The position numbers and the translations under genes are program-made. The notes beneath the pieces are model-generated. The model searched no databases, was not told the DNA's origin, and was given only the letters and a program-made list of their open reading frames with translations. DNA of 64,000 nucleotides from Kribbella sp. NBC_00382 (lineage in GTDB: Bacteria; Actinomycetota; Actinomycetes; Propionibacteriales; Kribbellaceae): positions 5,022,001 to 5,086,000 of the forward strand of contig NZ_CP107954.1 of the NCBI RefSeq assembly GCF_036067295.1. Reading direction: 5' to 3'. Below are positions 20,224 through 27,685 of the stretch, piece after piece (positions within the stretch are counted from its first letter, which is position 1; each line of letters opens with the position of its first letter).

Positions 20224-21738
20224 ATGACAGCGCTCGACTGGACGGTGCTGGCCGGCTACTTCGTGCTGATGGTGCTGATCGGCCTCTGGTCGCGCACCAA
20301 GATCAAGACGGTGGTGGACTACTTCACCACCGGCGGCCGGATTCCCTGGTGGTTGTCCGGCATCTCGCACCACATGTCCGGCTACAGCGCGGTCATGTTC
20401 GTCGCGTTCGCGGCGGTCGCCTACACCTACGGCATCACCGTGTACGTCTGGTGGGCCGTCTCGATCGGCGTCGGGGTCGGCATCGGCGCGTTCATCTTCG
20501 CCGCCCGCTGGAACCGGCTGCGGTCCAAGCACGGCGTCGTGTCTCCGCTGGAGTACCTCGCCAAGCGCTACAACGTGCCGACCCAGCAGGTGCTCGCGTA
20601 CTCCGGCGCGCTGCTGAAGGTCGTCGATATCGCGGCGAAGTGGGTCGCGATCGCCGTCCTGCTGAACGGCTTCACGGGCGTACCGATGCGCTGGGGCATC
20701 CTGCTCACCGGTGTGGTGACGATGCTGTACGCGACGCTGGGCGGACTGTGGGCCGACGTGCTGACCGACTTCGGCCAGTTCGTCATCCAGGCCGCGGCCG
20801 GGATCGCGATGTTCGTCGGGGTGCTCTCGCACCTGGACGGCATTCCCACGCTGTGGAAGATGTGGGACCAATTGCCCGAGGGGCATGGGTCGGCGCTGAA
20901 CGGGCCGTATACGCCGATCTTCTTGATCGCATTCCTGTTCATCAAGACCTTCGAGTACAACGGCGGCATGTGGAACCTGGCGCAGCGCTACATGGCGGCA
21001 CCGTCCGGCTCCGAGGCGAAGCGGTCCGCTCTGCTGTCGTCCGCGCTCTGGCTGGTCTGGCCGCTCGTCCTCTTCATCCCGATGTGCGCCGCGCCGCTGC
21101 TGGTGCCCGAGCTGGCGAAGCCCGAACAGTCGTACGTCGCCTTGTCGCAACTGCTGCTCCCGAGCGGTCTGATCGGGCTGGTCCTGGCCGGCTTCTTCTC
21201 GCACACGATGGCGATGGTGGCCTCGGACGCGAACGCGATCTCGTCGGTGATCACCCGCGACCTCGGCCCGGTCCTGGTGCCGAAGCTGCGCACGTTGAGC
21301 GACGCGGGCATCCTCAAGTTCGCCCGGTACACCACGTTCACCTTCGTCACGGCGAGCATGCTGATCGCGATCATCACCAACGGTCAGGGCGTCGTGCTCA
21401 AGATCGTCGTGGACCTGGTGGCGGCGACGATGGGACCGATCGCGATCCCGTTGATGCTCGGTCTGCTGCCGTGGTTCCGGCGGTCCGGGTCGCGCGCGGC
21501 GATCGCCTCCTGGGCAGCCGGCCTGATCGTCTGGTCGATCGTCAAGTGGGGCATCGGCTCCACCGACACCACGTTGGTCGTCGCGTTGCCGCTGGCAACT
21601 TCCCTGGTCGTGTACGTCGGCCTCGGCCTGCTGCTACCCGAACGCCGCGAGTCCGTAGACGCGCTCCTCGACTCCCTGAACTCCGACCCCGACAAGTCCG
21701 ACGAGGTGCTCGCCAGGCGAACAGCCGCCGTCAACTGA
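20224..21738 (+). CDS. Sodium:solute symporter (SSS family)
   Basis: A 504-residue membrane protein with about 13 hydrophobic segments. It begins MTALDWTVLAGYFVLMVLIG and has SSS features such as DYFTTGGRIPWWLSG and the central AMVASDANAISSVITRDLG. The ATG at 20224 has TTGGAGG seven bases upstream; an ATG at 20164 lies in the operator region and is less likely. It is divergent from kduI-kduD-iclR and shares their candidate operators, so the likely cargo is a uronate or unsaturated uronide from pectin. That substrate is inference. Confidence 0.9.
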   Translation: MTALDWTVLAGYFVLMVLIGLWSRTKIKTVVDYFTTGGRIPWWLSGISHHMSGYSAVMFVAFAAVAYTYGITVYVWWAVSIGVGVGIGAFIFAARWNRLRSKHGVVSPLEYLAKRYNVPTQQVLAYSGALLKVVDIAAKWVAIAVLLNGFTGVPMRWGILLTGVVTMLYATLGGLWADVLTDFGQFVIQAAAGIAMFVGVLSHLDGIPTLWKMWDQLPEGHGSALNGPYTPIFLIAFLFIKTFEYNGGMWNLAQRYMAAPSGSEAKRSALLSSALWLVWPLVLFIPMCAAPLLVPELAKPEQSYVALSQLLLPSGLIGLVLAGFFSHTMAMVASDANAISSVITRDLGPVLVPKLRTLSDAGILKFARYTTFTFVTASMLIAIITNGQGVVLKIVVDLVAATMGPIAIPLMLGLLPWFRRSGSRAAIASWAAGLIVWSIVKWGIGSTDTTLVVALPLATSLVVYVGLGLLLPERRESVDALLDSLNSDPDKSDEVLARRTAAVN

Positions 21739-21747
21739 TCCCCGATC

Positions 21748-21762
21748 TGGAACAATGTTCCA
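21748..21762. promoter_or_regulatory. Perfect palindrome TGGAACAATGTTCCA, candidate IclR operator
   Basis: A 15-bp palindrome (TGGAAC-AAT-GTTCCA) in the 66-bp gap between the symporter and the tautomerase gene. It is the best copy of the motif seen in the kduI/symporter intergenic region. Confidence 0.65.
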
Positions 21763-21804
21763 CGACGCAGAACCATCGCCCCATCTCTGAGGAGCTGTTT
21801 TCCT

Positions 21805-21990
21805 ATGCCGAACATCACCGTCGAACTGCTCTCCGGCCGCACCCTCGACCAGCGCCGCGAGTTCGTCGCCGCCGTCACCGACTCCGCCATCGCCATCCTC
21901 GGCGCCAAGCGCGAAGCCGTCCGCATCGTCTTCCAGGAGATCGAGAAGTCCGACGTAGCCAACGGCGGCGTCCTAGTCTCCGACAACTAA
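21805..21990 (+). CDS. 4-oxalocrotonate tautomerase family protein
   Basis: A 61-residue single-domain protein that starts Met-Pro, leaving the catalytic N-terminal proline after Met removal (PNITVELLSGRTLDQRREF). It keeps the typical GAKREAVRIVFQEI segment. It lies 66 bp downstream of the symporter and behind its own copy of the putative IclR operator, so it may act on an enol/keto intermediate of uronate breakdown. The exact reaction is unknown. Confidence 0.88.
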   Translation: MPNITVELLSGRTLDQRREFVAAVTDSAIAILGAKREAVRIVFQEIEKSDVANGGVLVSDN

Positions 21991-22001
21991 CCCCACCCAC
22001 C

Positions 22002-22067
22002 GCTGCGTCTCGGCCGACGCAGCACCCCGGCCCGGCCCCCTCCCGCCCCTAGGGAAGGCCGGGCCGG
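22002..22067. terminator. Two hairpins between convergent genes
   Basis: The first hairpin has an 8-bp perfect stem (GCTGCGTC at 22002-22009, GACGCAGC at 22016-22023). The second has an 11-bp perfect stem (CCGGCCCGGCC at 22027-22037, GGCCGGGCCGG at 22057-22067), followed on the plus strand by TTGGGGTTT. They lie between the tautomerase and deaminase stop codons and probably act on both transcripts. Confidence 0.7.
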
Positions 22068-22075
22068 TTGGGGTT

Positions 22076-23017
22076 TCAGCTGAACTTCGCGGCGAGCGAC
22101 TGTTGGGCGATCGTGGCCAACTGCTCAGCCGTTAGACCGACCTCGTTCATAGCCGCCTGGTGCTCTTGTGAGAGCTTGACGTTGCTCACTCTCGGGTTGT
22201 CGGTGTTGAGGGTGACCGGCACGCCGGCGGCCAGGAGCTTGTGGATCTGGTGGTGTGCGTAGCTCGGAGCTGCTCCGGTCTGTGTGTTGCTCGTCAGCGA
22301 GACCTCCAGCGTTACGCCGTGCTCAGCCAGCCACTCCATCAGTTGTGGATCCTCAGCGGATCTCACCCCGTGGCCGATGCGCTCGGCACCGAGGTGGTTG
22401 ACCGTATCCCACACGCTTTGTGGGCCGGCCGCTTCGCCTGCGTGGATGGTTACGTGCAGCCCGGCATCCCGCGCCTTGCCGAAAGCGTCAGAGAACAACT
22501 GCGCCGGGAAGTTCGCCTCATCGCCGGCCAGATCGACAGCACAGAAGCTCTCCCGCCGCGACAGCAAGGTCGCCATCTGCTGCTCGGCCGACCCGGCCCC
22601 GAGATGCCTGACCACGATCCCGATCAGCCCAACTGGCAGTCCCCGTCGAGCCGACCGCTCCGCGACCGCATCCGACACCGCGTCGATCACAGCTTCAGCC
22701 GCCAAACCGGTGTCGTGGGCAATGATCCCCGGGCAGTACCGCAGCTCGAGATAGTCCAGCCCGTCATCGAACGCGTCATCAACAGCCTCGCCAGCAGCGC
22801 GGCTCCAGTCGTCCAGCGAGGACAGCACCCCGATCGCGACATCGACCTTCGCCAGGTACGGGAGCAGCCCGCCCTCGGAGCCATCGGCGACGAGCGCAGT
22901 ACGGGGCTTCGATCGGGACGCGAGCTCGTGGCCGGTCCGGGCGGCGACGTCGAGCACCGTGCTGGTCCGGACGGCCCCTTCGAGGTGCCGGTGCAGGTCG
23001 ATCAAAGGCAGCGTCAT
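22076..23017 (-). CDS. Adenosine deaminase-family amidohydrolase
   Basis: A 313-residue zinc-dependent deaminase of the Add family. It shows the N-terminal metal motif DLHRHLEG, the catalytic HAGEAAGP, IGHGVR, and a late SLTSNTQTG... NTDNPRVSN block that supplies the last metal-binding Asp. Its start codon overlaps the stop of the SAH-hydrolase-like gene by 4 nt (ATGA), so the two are co-translated. Canonical members convert adenosine to inosine. Given the partner, deamination of adenosine released from SAH, or of SAH itself, is a reasonable alternative. Confidence 0.85.
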   Translation of the reverse strand: MTLPLIDLHRHLEGAVRTSTVLDVAARTGHELASRSKPRTALVADGSEGGLLPYLAKVDVAIGVLSSLDDWSRAAGEAVDDAFDDGLDYLELRYCPGIIAHDTGLAAEAVIDAVSDAVAERSARRGLPVGLIGIVVRHLGAGSAEQQMATLLSRRESFCAVDLAGDEANFPAQLFSDAFGKARDAGLHVTIHAGEAAGPQSVWDTVNHLGAERIGHGVRSAEDPQLMEWLAEHGVTLEVSLTSNTQTGAAPSYAHHQIHKLLAAGVPVTLNTDNPRVSNVKLSQEHQAAMNEVGLTAEQLATIAQQSLAAKFS

Positions 23018-24210
23018 GACATCTCCAGCGTCGCGGCGAAGGTTTCAGCGATCTCACGATCAAGCTCCTGCGGCACAGCCTGTACTCCGGGAGCCGCGGC
23101 GCCGGTCGCAACGAGCGCAAGCGACCGCGCCTGAAGCGTAAGCCCGAGATCCATCGCCTCGATCGGATTCCCGCCCGCGCTGACCAGGTTGATCATCCGC
23201 GTCTGCGCCAGCACCGTGATCCGACGACCGTCCGGCTGCTCGTACGTCTCATGCAACGCCGTCAGCCGCGCAGAGCGTTCGTCGACGGCAACGGCCGCGC
23301 TCGCCGCGGGATCGGTGACCGAGCCACCCGAACGCGCCCCGAGCCGGGTCGGCGGCCCGAGGCGTCGGAGGTCAAGCTCCCACGGGTAGTGCCCGACTCC
23401 GGCGATCACCGAATTGTCGGGTAGCGCGGCGATGCCTTCGTCGGTGATGACATCGGGCTGGCCGGTGGCCAGGAACAGCAGCTCGGTCTCGGCGAGGAGC
23501 GTGTCGAGCCGGCCGACCTGGTGACCGTCGAGGGCAGCTTCCAGGCGACGGTACGGGTCGAGGTCGGCGACGCTGACCCGAGCGCCCAACTGCCGCAACG
23601 TCTGCGCGACTCCGCGGCCGCAGGGTCCGTAGCCGGCCACGGTCGCCCGGGCGCCGGGGATCATCCGGTTGGTCGCGTTCATGAACCCCTGGACCACCGA
23701 CTGCCCGACTCCCCAGCGGTTCTCGACGAGCAGCTTGAGGTAGCTGTCGTTGATCACGATGACGGGGAACCGCGGCTGGTCCTCGCGTTGCCGCAGGAGC
23801 AGGGCGCCGGTCGTCGTCTCCTCGGTGCCGCCGAGGAAATCCGCGGGCAAGCCCTTGTCGAGCAGGGCGCGGATGAGATCGGCGCCGTTGTCGAGGACGA
23901 GGTGCGGGTCACAGGACAGCACGTCCTCGAGCCGGGGAGCGTCGTCATCGGCGGCCGCGCGGACATGGACTCCAAGCGTGATGAGCCAGTCGGCGACGTC
24001 CTGTCGCGTAGTACCGGGTGAGCCGGTCAGCCAGACTTCGGCGCCGGCTTCGATCAGCAGGGCGCAGAGGACGGCTGTCTTGGGCTCGATGTGCAGGCAG
24101 ATGGCGATCCGCAGGCCGTTGAGCGGGGTGAGATCGGTGTCGAGCAGGAGGGGCATGTTCTGTGCCGCCCAGCGCACGTCGGCATGGGTGAACAGGGAGA
24201 GGTCGTGCAT
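23014..24210 (-). CDS. Divergent S-adenosylhomocysteine-hydrolase-fold protein
   Basis: A 398-residue NAD-binding protein with clear SAHH segments: LGGTEETTTG, INDSYLKLLVENRWG, and the Rossmann loop VAGYGPCGRGVAQTL. Against the human enzyme (my memory of its numbering), Lys186, Asn191, Glu156, His55 and His353 have equivalents (K159, N164, E131, H40, and the His of VGHYP). Asp131 is Asn108, Asp190 is Glu163, and His301 and Asn346 appear to be Gly. The adenine-binding HxTxE is HIEPK, an HxExK pattern. The C-terminal Lys/Tyr tail that closes the NAD site is absent. It is upstream of and overlaps a deaminase gene. It may use S-inosylhomocysteine or another nucleoside; canonical SAHH activity is doubtful. 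AAGGA precedes the ATG. Confidence 0.72.
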   Translation of the reverse strand: MHDLSLFTHADVRWAAQNMPLLLDTDLTPLNGLRIAICLHIEPKTAVLCALLIEAGAEVWLTGSPGTTRQDVADWLITLGVHVRAAADDDAPRLEDVLSCDPHLVLDNGADLIRALLDKGLPADFLGGTEETTTGALLLRQREDQPRFPVIVINDSYLKLLVENRWGVGQSVVQGFMNATNRMIPGARATVAGYGPCGRGVAQTLRQLGARVSVADLDPYRRLEAALDGHQVGRLDTLLAETELLFLATGQPDVITDEGIAALPDNSVIAGVGHYPWELDLRRLGPPTRLGARSGGSVTDPAASAAVAVDERSARLTALHETYEQPDGRRITVLAQTRMINLVSAGGNPIEAMDLGLTLQARSLALVATGAAAPGVQAVPQELDREIAETFAATLEMS

Positions 24211-24271
24211 GAGTGATCCTTCGCAGCGAAAGGAGAAAGGTGACGGTCGGCTCGGCTGAACAGCCGCCGGC

Positions 24272-24355
24272 CTACTGGTACAGGTCGCTGTGGTACGAGT
24301 GGTCGCCGAAGATCACCGCGGCACGCACGGCGGATCGGTCCGTCTCACTCAGCAC
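24272..24355 (-). CDS. Possible 27-residue small ORF in the leader of the SAHH-like operon
   Basis: A GTG-started frame encodes 27 residues beginning MLSETDRSAVRAAVIFG and ending in SDLYQ, 61 bp upstream of the SAHH-like start. The composition is protein-like, but the ribosome-binding site is poor (AAAGG abuts the GTG). I do not recognise it; it could be a leader peptide or chance. The rest of the 24211-24399 gap shows nothing I can identify, including no SAH riboswitch that I recognise. Confidence 0.25.
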   Translation of the reverse strand: MLSETDRSAVRAAVIFGDHSYHSDLYQ

Positions 24356-24399
24356 CCTTTGAGGGTAACCCACCTCGGTGGTCGCCTAGGCTTGACCTC

Positions 24400-25428
24400 A
24401 TGCGAGTAGGAGTGTTTGGAGCAACCGGTCAGGTCGGCGGCGTGATGCGGCAGTTGCTGGTGGAGCGGAAGTTTCCGGTCGATGAGATCCGGTACTTCGC
24501 GTCCGTCCGCTCGGCCGGTAGCCAGCTGGCGTTCGGCGACGAGAAGATCACCGTCGAGGACTCGGCGACGGCCGACTTCACGGGACTCGACCTGGCGCTG
24601 TTCTCCAACGGGAAGACGGCCTCGAAGGAGTTCGCCCCGAAGGTCGCCGCGGCGGGCGCCGTCGTGGTCGACAACTCCTCTGGCTGGCGGATGGATCCCG
24701 GCGTACCGCTGGTAGTTGCCGAGGTCAACCCTGGCGACCTCGACCACCTGCCCAAGGGCATCGTCGCCAACCCAAACTGCACCACGATGGCCGCGATGCC
24801 CGTGCTCGCACCGCTGCACCGCGAGGCCCGCCTGACTCGCTTGATCGTCTCGACCTACCAAGCAGTGTCGGGCTCCGGCGGCGTCGGCGTACGAGAGCTC
24901 GAGGAGCAGACCCAGGCACTCGCTGCAGATGCTGGCCGCCTTGCACTCGGCACCGACGGCATCACCCTGCCGCAGCCTTCTGTGTATGCCGGTCCGATCG
25001 CCTTCAACGTCCTCCCGCTGGCCGGCTCGATCGTTGCCGACGGCACCGGCGAGACCGACGAGGAGCAGAAGCTCCGCAACGAGAGCCGCAAGATCCTGCA
25101 CATCCCGGACCTGCTCGTGGCCGGCACCTGCGTCCGCGTCCCCGTCTTCACCGGCCACTCCCTGAGCATCCACGCCGAGTTCGCCGACCCCATCACCCCC
25201 GAGCGCGCAACGGAGCTGCTCGCCGCTGCTCCCGGTGTAGAGCTAGCGGACCTGCCGACGCCCCTGCATGCCGCCGGCAACGACCCGTCCTACGTAGGCC
25301 GAATCCGCCAGGATCAGTCGGTCCCCGGCAACCGCGGCCTGGTCCTCTTCGTCTCCAACGACAACCTCCGCAAGGGGGCCGCCCTCAACGCGGTCCAAAT
25401 CGCCGAACTCCTCCAGCAGCGCGCCTAG
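24400..25428 (+). CDS. asd: Aspartate-semialdehyde dehydrogenase
   Basis: A 342-residue enzyme making aspartate semialdehyde from aspartyl phosphate, the branch point to lysine/DAP, methionine and threonine. The NADP-binding start is MRVGVFGATGQVGGVM. The catalytic cysteine is Cys127 in NPNCTTMA. Later segments STYQAVSGSGGVGV and FTGHSLSIHAEF are typical. The usual partner lysC is not next to it here. It is convergent with the DUF1851 gene, with only 3 bp between stops. Confidence 0.95.
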   Translation: MRVGVFGATGQVGGVMRQLLVERKFPVDEIRYFASVRSAGSQLAFGDEKITVEDSATADFTGLDLALFSNGKTASKEFAPKVAAAGAVVVDNSSGWRMDPGVPLVVAEVNPGDLDHLPKGIVANPNCTTMAAMPVLAPLHREARLTRLIVSTYQAVSGSGGVGVRELEEQTQALAADAGRLALGTDGITLPQPSVYAGPIAFNVLPLAGSIVADGTGETDEEQKLRNESRKILHIPDLLVAGTCVRVPVFTGHSLSIHAEFADPITPERATELLAAAPGVELADLPTPLHAAGNDPSYVGRIRQDQSVPGNRGLVLFVSNDNLRKGAALNAVQIAELLQQRA

Positions 25429-25431
25429 CCT

Positions 25432-25926
25432 TCAGCTCTTCCGCCGGCCGAAGAACCCTCGCCGTTTCGGTTCGTCCTGAACGGCGACGGTCACCGGCGT
25501 GCCGTCGGCGAGCCCGGTGGTCTGCGCATGGATCTGCCCGGCCAAGTTGATCGCGACCACGAAGTCCATCACCTGGAGATTCGCCGGCTCGATCACCCCA
25601 CCGAGAACCGGCGGCGTGGTGAAGTCGACGATTTGATCCGCTCCCGGCACCAGCCCGCGCCGCAACGCTGCGTCCGCCAGGTCGATCAGAAGCTCGTCCT
25701 GGACCTCAGGCCGATCGAGGTCGGTCTGCAGTTGCTCCTGATCGCTCCAGCGGTGCGTCAGCGTGCCGGCGATCGGATCGAGCAACCAGAAGCCGTCGTC
25801 CGCGGCCAGGAAGACGTGACCGAACATCGTCGCGCGGATCGGCCGCTTGCCGGCCAGGTCCAGCCATGCCCATCTCTCCAGCGCACCGGCGTACTGCTCG
25901 TCGGTGAAGCTTTTGATGAAGTCCAT
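25432..25926 (-). CDS. DUF1851 (Tdi1-like immunity fold) protein
   Basis: A 164-residue cytoplasmic protein with the DUF1851 pattern: RATMFGHVFLAADDGFWLLDP, then LVPGADQIVDFTTPPVLGGV and a final strand block MDFVVAINLAGQIHAQ. The C-terminus is basic (RRGFFGRRKS). The domain is known from the type VI secretion immunity protein Tdi1, but stand-alone copies are common in actinobacteria and no toxin gene is adjacent. Function is unknown. Confidence 0.7.
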   Translation of the reverse strand: MDFIKSFTDEQYAGALERWAWLDLAGKRPIRATMFGHVFLAADDGFWLLDPIAGTLTHRWSDQEQLQTDLDRPEVQDELLIDLADAALRRGLVPGADQIVDFTTPPVLGGVIEPANLQVMDFVVAINLAGQIHAQTTGLADGTPVTVAVQDEPKRRGFFGRRKS

Positions 25927-25951
25927 GGGCGAAGGCTAGGACTGGCTCGGG

Positions 25952-27577
25952 TCAGCAGCGGTAGTAGTCCTTGGTGTAGATGCCGTTGACGGCTGACAGG
26001 GTGTGGTCGTAGCAGCCGCCGGTGCCCGTGGCGCGGTAGCGGACTGTTTGGGTGCCGGTGGCGTGGCGTTGGTCGCGGGGGACGTTGTAGATCCACGCGG
26101 CGCGGCCGTCGTAGGTCTCCTCGGTACGCCGATCCGCCAGCGTCACCGGGCCGAGTCGGCTCGTGGTGTGGCTGCGGTCGGCGATGGCGAGGTCGGTGAT
26201 GACGTCGTACCCGCCGGGGATGGTTGCGTTGGGCAAGAAGCTGATGTAGCCGTCCTTGCTGTACGTCAGGTCGGTGCGGTCGACGCGTGCGCCGGTCGTC
26301 ACGGTCGAGAGGTCGCGCCAGGACGCGTCGAGGGTGTCGCGGGATTCGCCGGCCTCCCAGACGTGCTTGCTGTCGTTGGTGATCGAGCGTTCTACGGTCG
26401 TGCGGATGCGCCCGGCCGACGTGTCGACGTACCCGCTGATCTTGAGCGATCGGGATGCCTTCATCACGACGGATCCGGCGGCGTTCGGCTCGCCGGTGAC
26501 GTTGTCGGTCTTGGTCAGCGGCGATACGGCGTACGAGGTGAGCTTGCCGTGGGTCTGCTTCGAGTGCGCGTCGGTCCAGACGTGCAGGTTGGGCACCGTG
26601 AACCAGCCGCTCTGCCCGGCCGGTACGCCGACCACGTGGACGCGGAACTCGTGCGGCTTGCCGTCGCTGACCAGGCCGGCGAACGGGGTCAGGTCGTACG
26701 TCAGCGGCTTGATGTCGAAGGCGCGCGGCGCGGGGGAGGGGCGCCACTCGTACGGGTTCGACCAGCCGCCGGTGTAGATGTACGGGTACGGCAGGGCGAT
26801 ACCGGCTGTCTTGCCGTCGATCTGTACTTCGACCTCACGGTACGGCGAACCGTCCGGGCACGAGTAGCCCGTCTCGACGGGTGCCGAGGTGTCCCAGAAC
26901 TCCTCACAGCCGCCGCCGGAGCCGGTGACGTAGACCTCACCGAGCAGGCGAGACGTGTTGCGCGGGAGGGTCGCAGTACCGACCAGGTCGGAGTCTTCGC
27001 GGCGCTGGTCGGTGAGGGGGAGGACGGCGTTCGCAGTACGGGCCGCTGGGGCGCCGTGGCCGGTTGTGTAGAAGTCGAGCGTGACGACGATGTCGAGGAC
27101 GCCGGTGTAGGTCTGGTCGACGACGTTGCCGAGCTCCATCACGACCGGCTGGGTGGTCCGCAGCAGGGGGCTGTACGACGTGACGTCCTTCTCGACCTGC
27201 CAGCTGATGCCGTCGGGGCTCGGCTCCGGGGTCGACGTGCGGAACACGCCCACGCCACCGATCGTGATGTGGCCGAGGCGGTCGTACTGGACGCCCTTGA
27301 CCGAGCCCTGCATCCGCAGGACCACCTTCGACCACGGACCGCGGCAGGCGGCCGGGGGCGTGTAGGTGGAGGTGTACGGGTCGAAGTTCTTGAAGCCGTT
27401 CCGGACGATCTCCACCGAGCAATGCCGGGTGTTCGGCACCGCGACAGGCGGAGCCGGCGTCCGGGGATCGGAGTAGTCGCTGCCGAACTCCGGCGGCGGC
27501 GGGGCCGCCGTCGCCGGGGACAGGAATCCGAGGAATAGGACGGACAGTGAGACGAGAGCCACAGACCGTGCGCGCAT
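25952..27577 (-). CDS. Secreted peptide-N4-(N-acetyl-beta-glucosaminyl)asparagine amidase A-like protein
   Basis: A 541-residue exported protein. The signal peptide begins MRARSVALVSLSVLFLGF and is cleaved near ATAA-PPPP. The mature part matches PNGase A-like proteins: a CSVEIVRNGFKNFDPYTST opening, GPWSKVVLRMQGSVKGVQYDR, and WSNPYEWRPSP. These enzymes remove N-linked glycans from glycopeptides. I chose the ATG at 27577 because it starts the signal peptide; an ATG at 27625 adds 16 residues, and neither has a good ribosome-binding site. It is divergent from the acyl-CoA synthetase. Confidence 0.8.
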   Translation of the reverse strand: MRARSVALVSLSVLFLGFLSPATAAPPPPEFGSDYSDPRTPAPPVAVPNTRHCSVEIVRNGFKNFDPYTSTYTPPAACRGPWSKVVLRMQGSVKGVQYDRLGHITIGGVGVFRTSTPEPSPDGISWQVEKDVTSYSPLLRTTQPVVMELGNVVDQTYTGVLDIVVTLDFYTTGHGAPAARTANAVLPLTDQRREDSDLVGTATLPRNTSRLLGEVYVTGSGGGCEEFWDTSAPVETGYSCPDGSPYREVEVQIDGKTAGIALPYPYIYTGGWSNPYEWRPSPAPRAFDIKPLTYDLTPFAGLVSDGKPHEFRVHVVGVPAGQSGWFTVPNLHVWTDAHSKQTHGKLTSYAVSPLTKTDNVTGEPNAAGSVVMKASRSLKISGYVDTSAGRIRTTVERSITNDSKHVWEAGESRDTLDASWRDLSTVTTGARVDRTDLTYSKDGYISFLPNATIPGGYDVITDLAIADRSHTTSRLGPVTLADRRTEETYDGRAAWIYNVPRDQRHATGTQTVRYRATGTGGCYDHTLSAVNGIYTKDYYRC

Positions 27578-27685
27578 GTTGCGGAAACGTAATCGAGATG
27601 GTGCGCGTGAGCAAGCGATCGCCATGGCCAGCGCTTGACCCGGACCATTACTGTTCGGTTACTTGACCCCCCGTGGAGGCCAGAC

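Noticed and set aside
19317..22052. 911-residue plus-strand frame across kduI, the symporter and the tautomerase
   Set aside because: It covers three well-supported genes in other frames and has no recognisable domain.
24211..24399. SAH or SAM riboswitch upstream of the SAHH-like operon or asd
   Set aside because: I looked for the conserved cores I know of these riboswitches and found none; a covariance-model search (Infernal/Rfam) would settle it.
25432..25926. DUF1851 gene as part of a toxin-immunity pair
   Set aside because: No toxin-like gene is adjacent: the neighbours are asd and a secreted amidase, both with clear other roles.
27577..27600. Third copy of the GGAAACGTTTCC box (GGAAACGTAATC near 27585)
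   Set aside because: Only the left half-site matches; no palindrome and no shared flanks.
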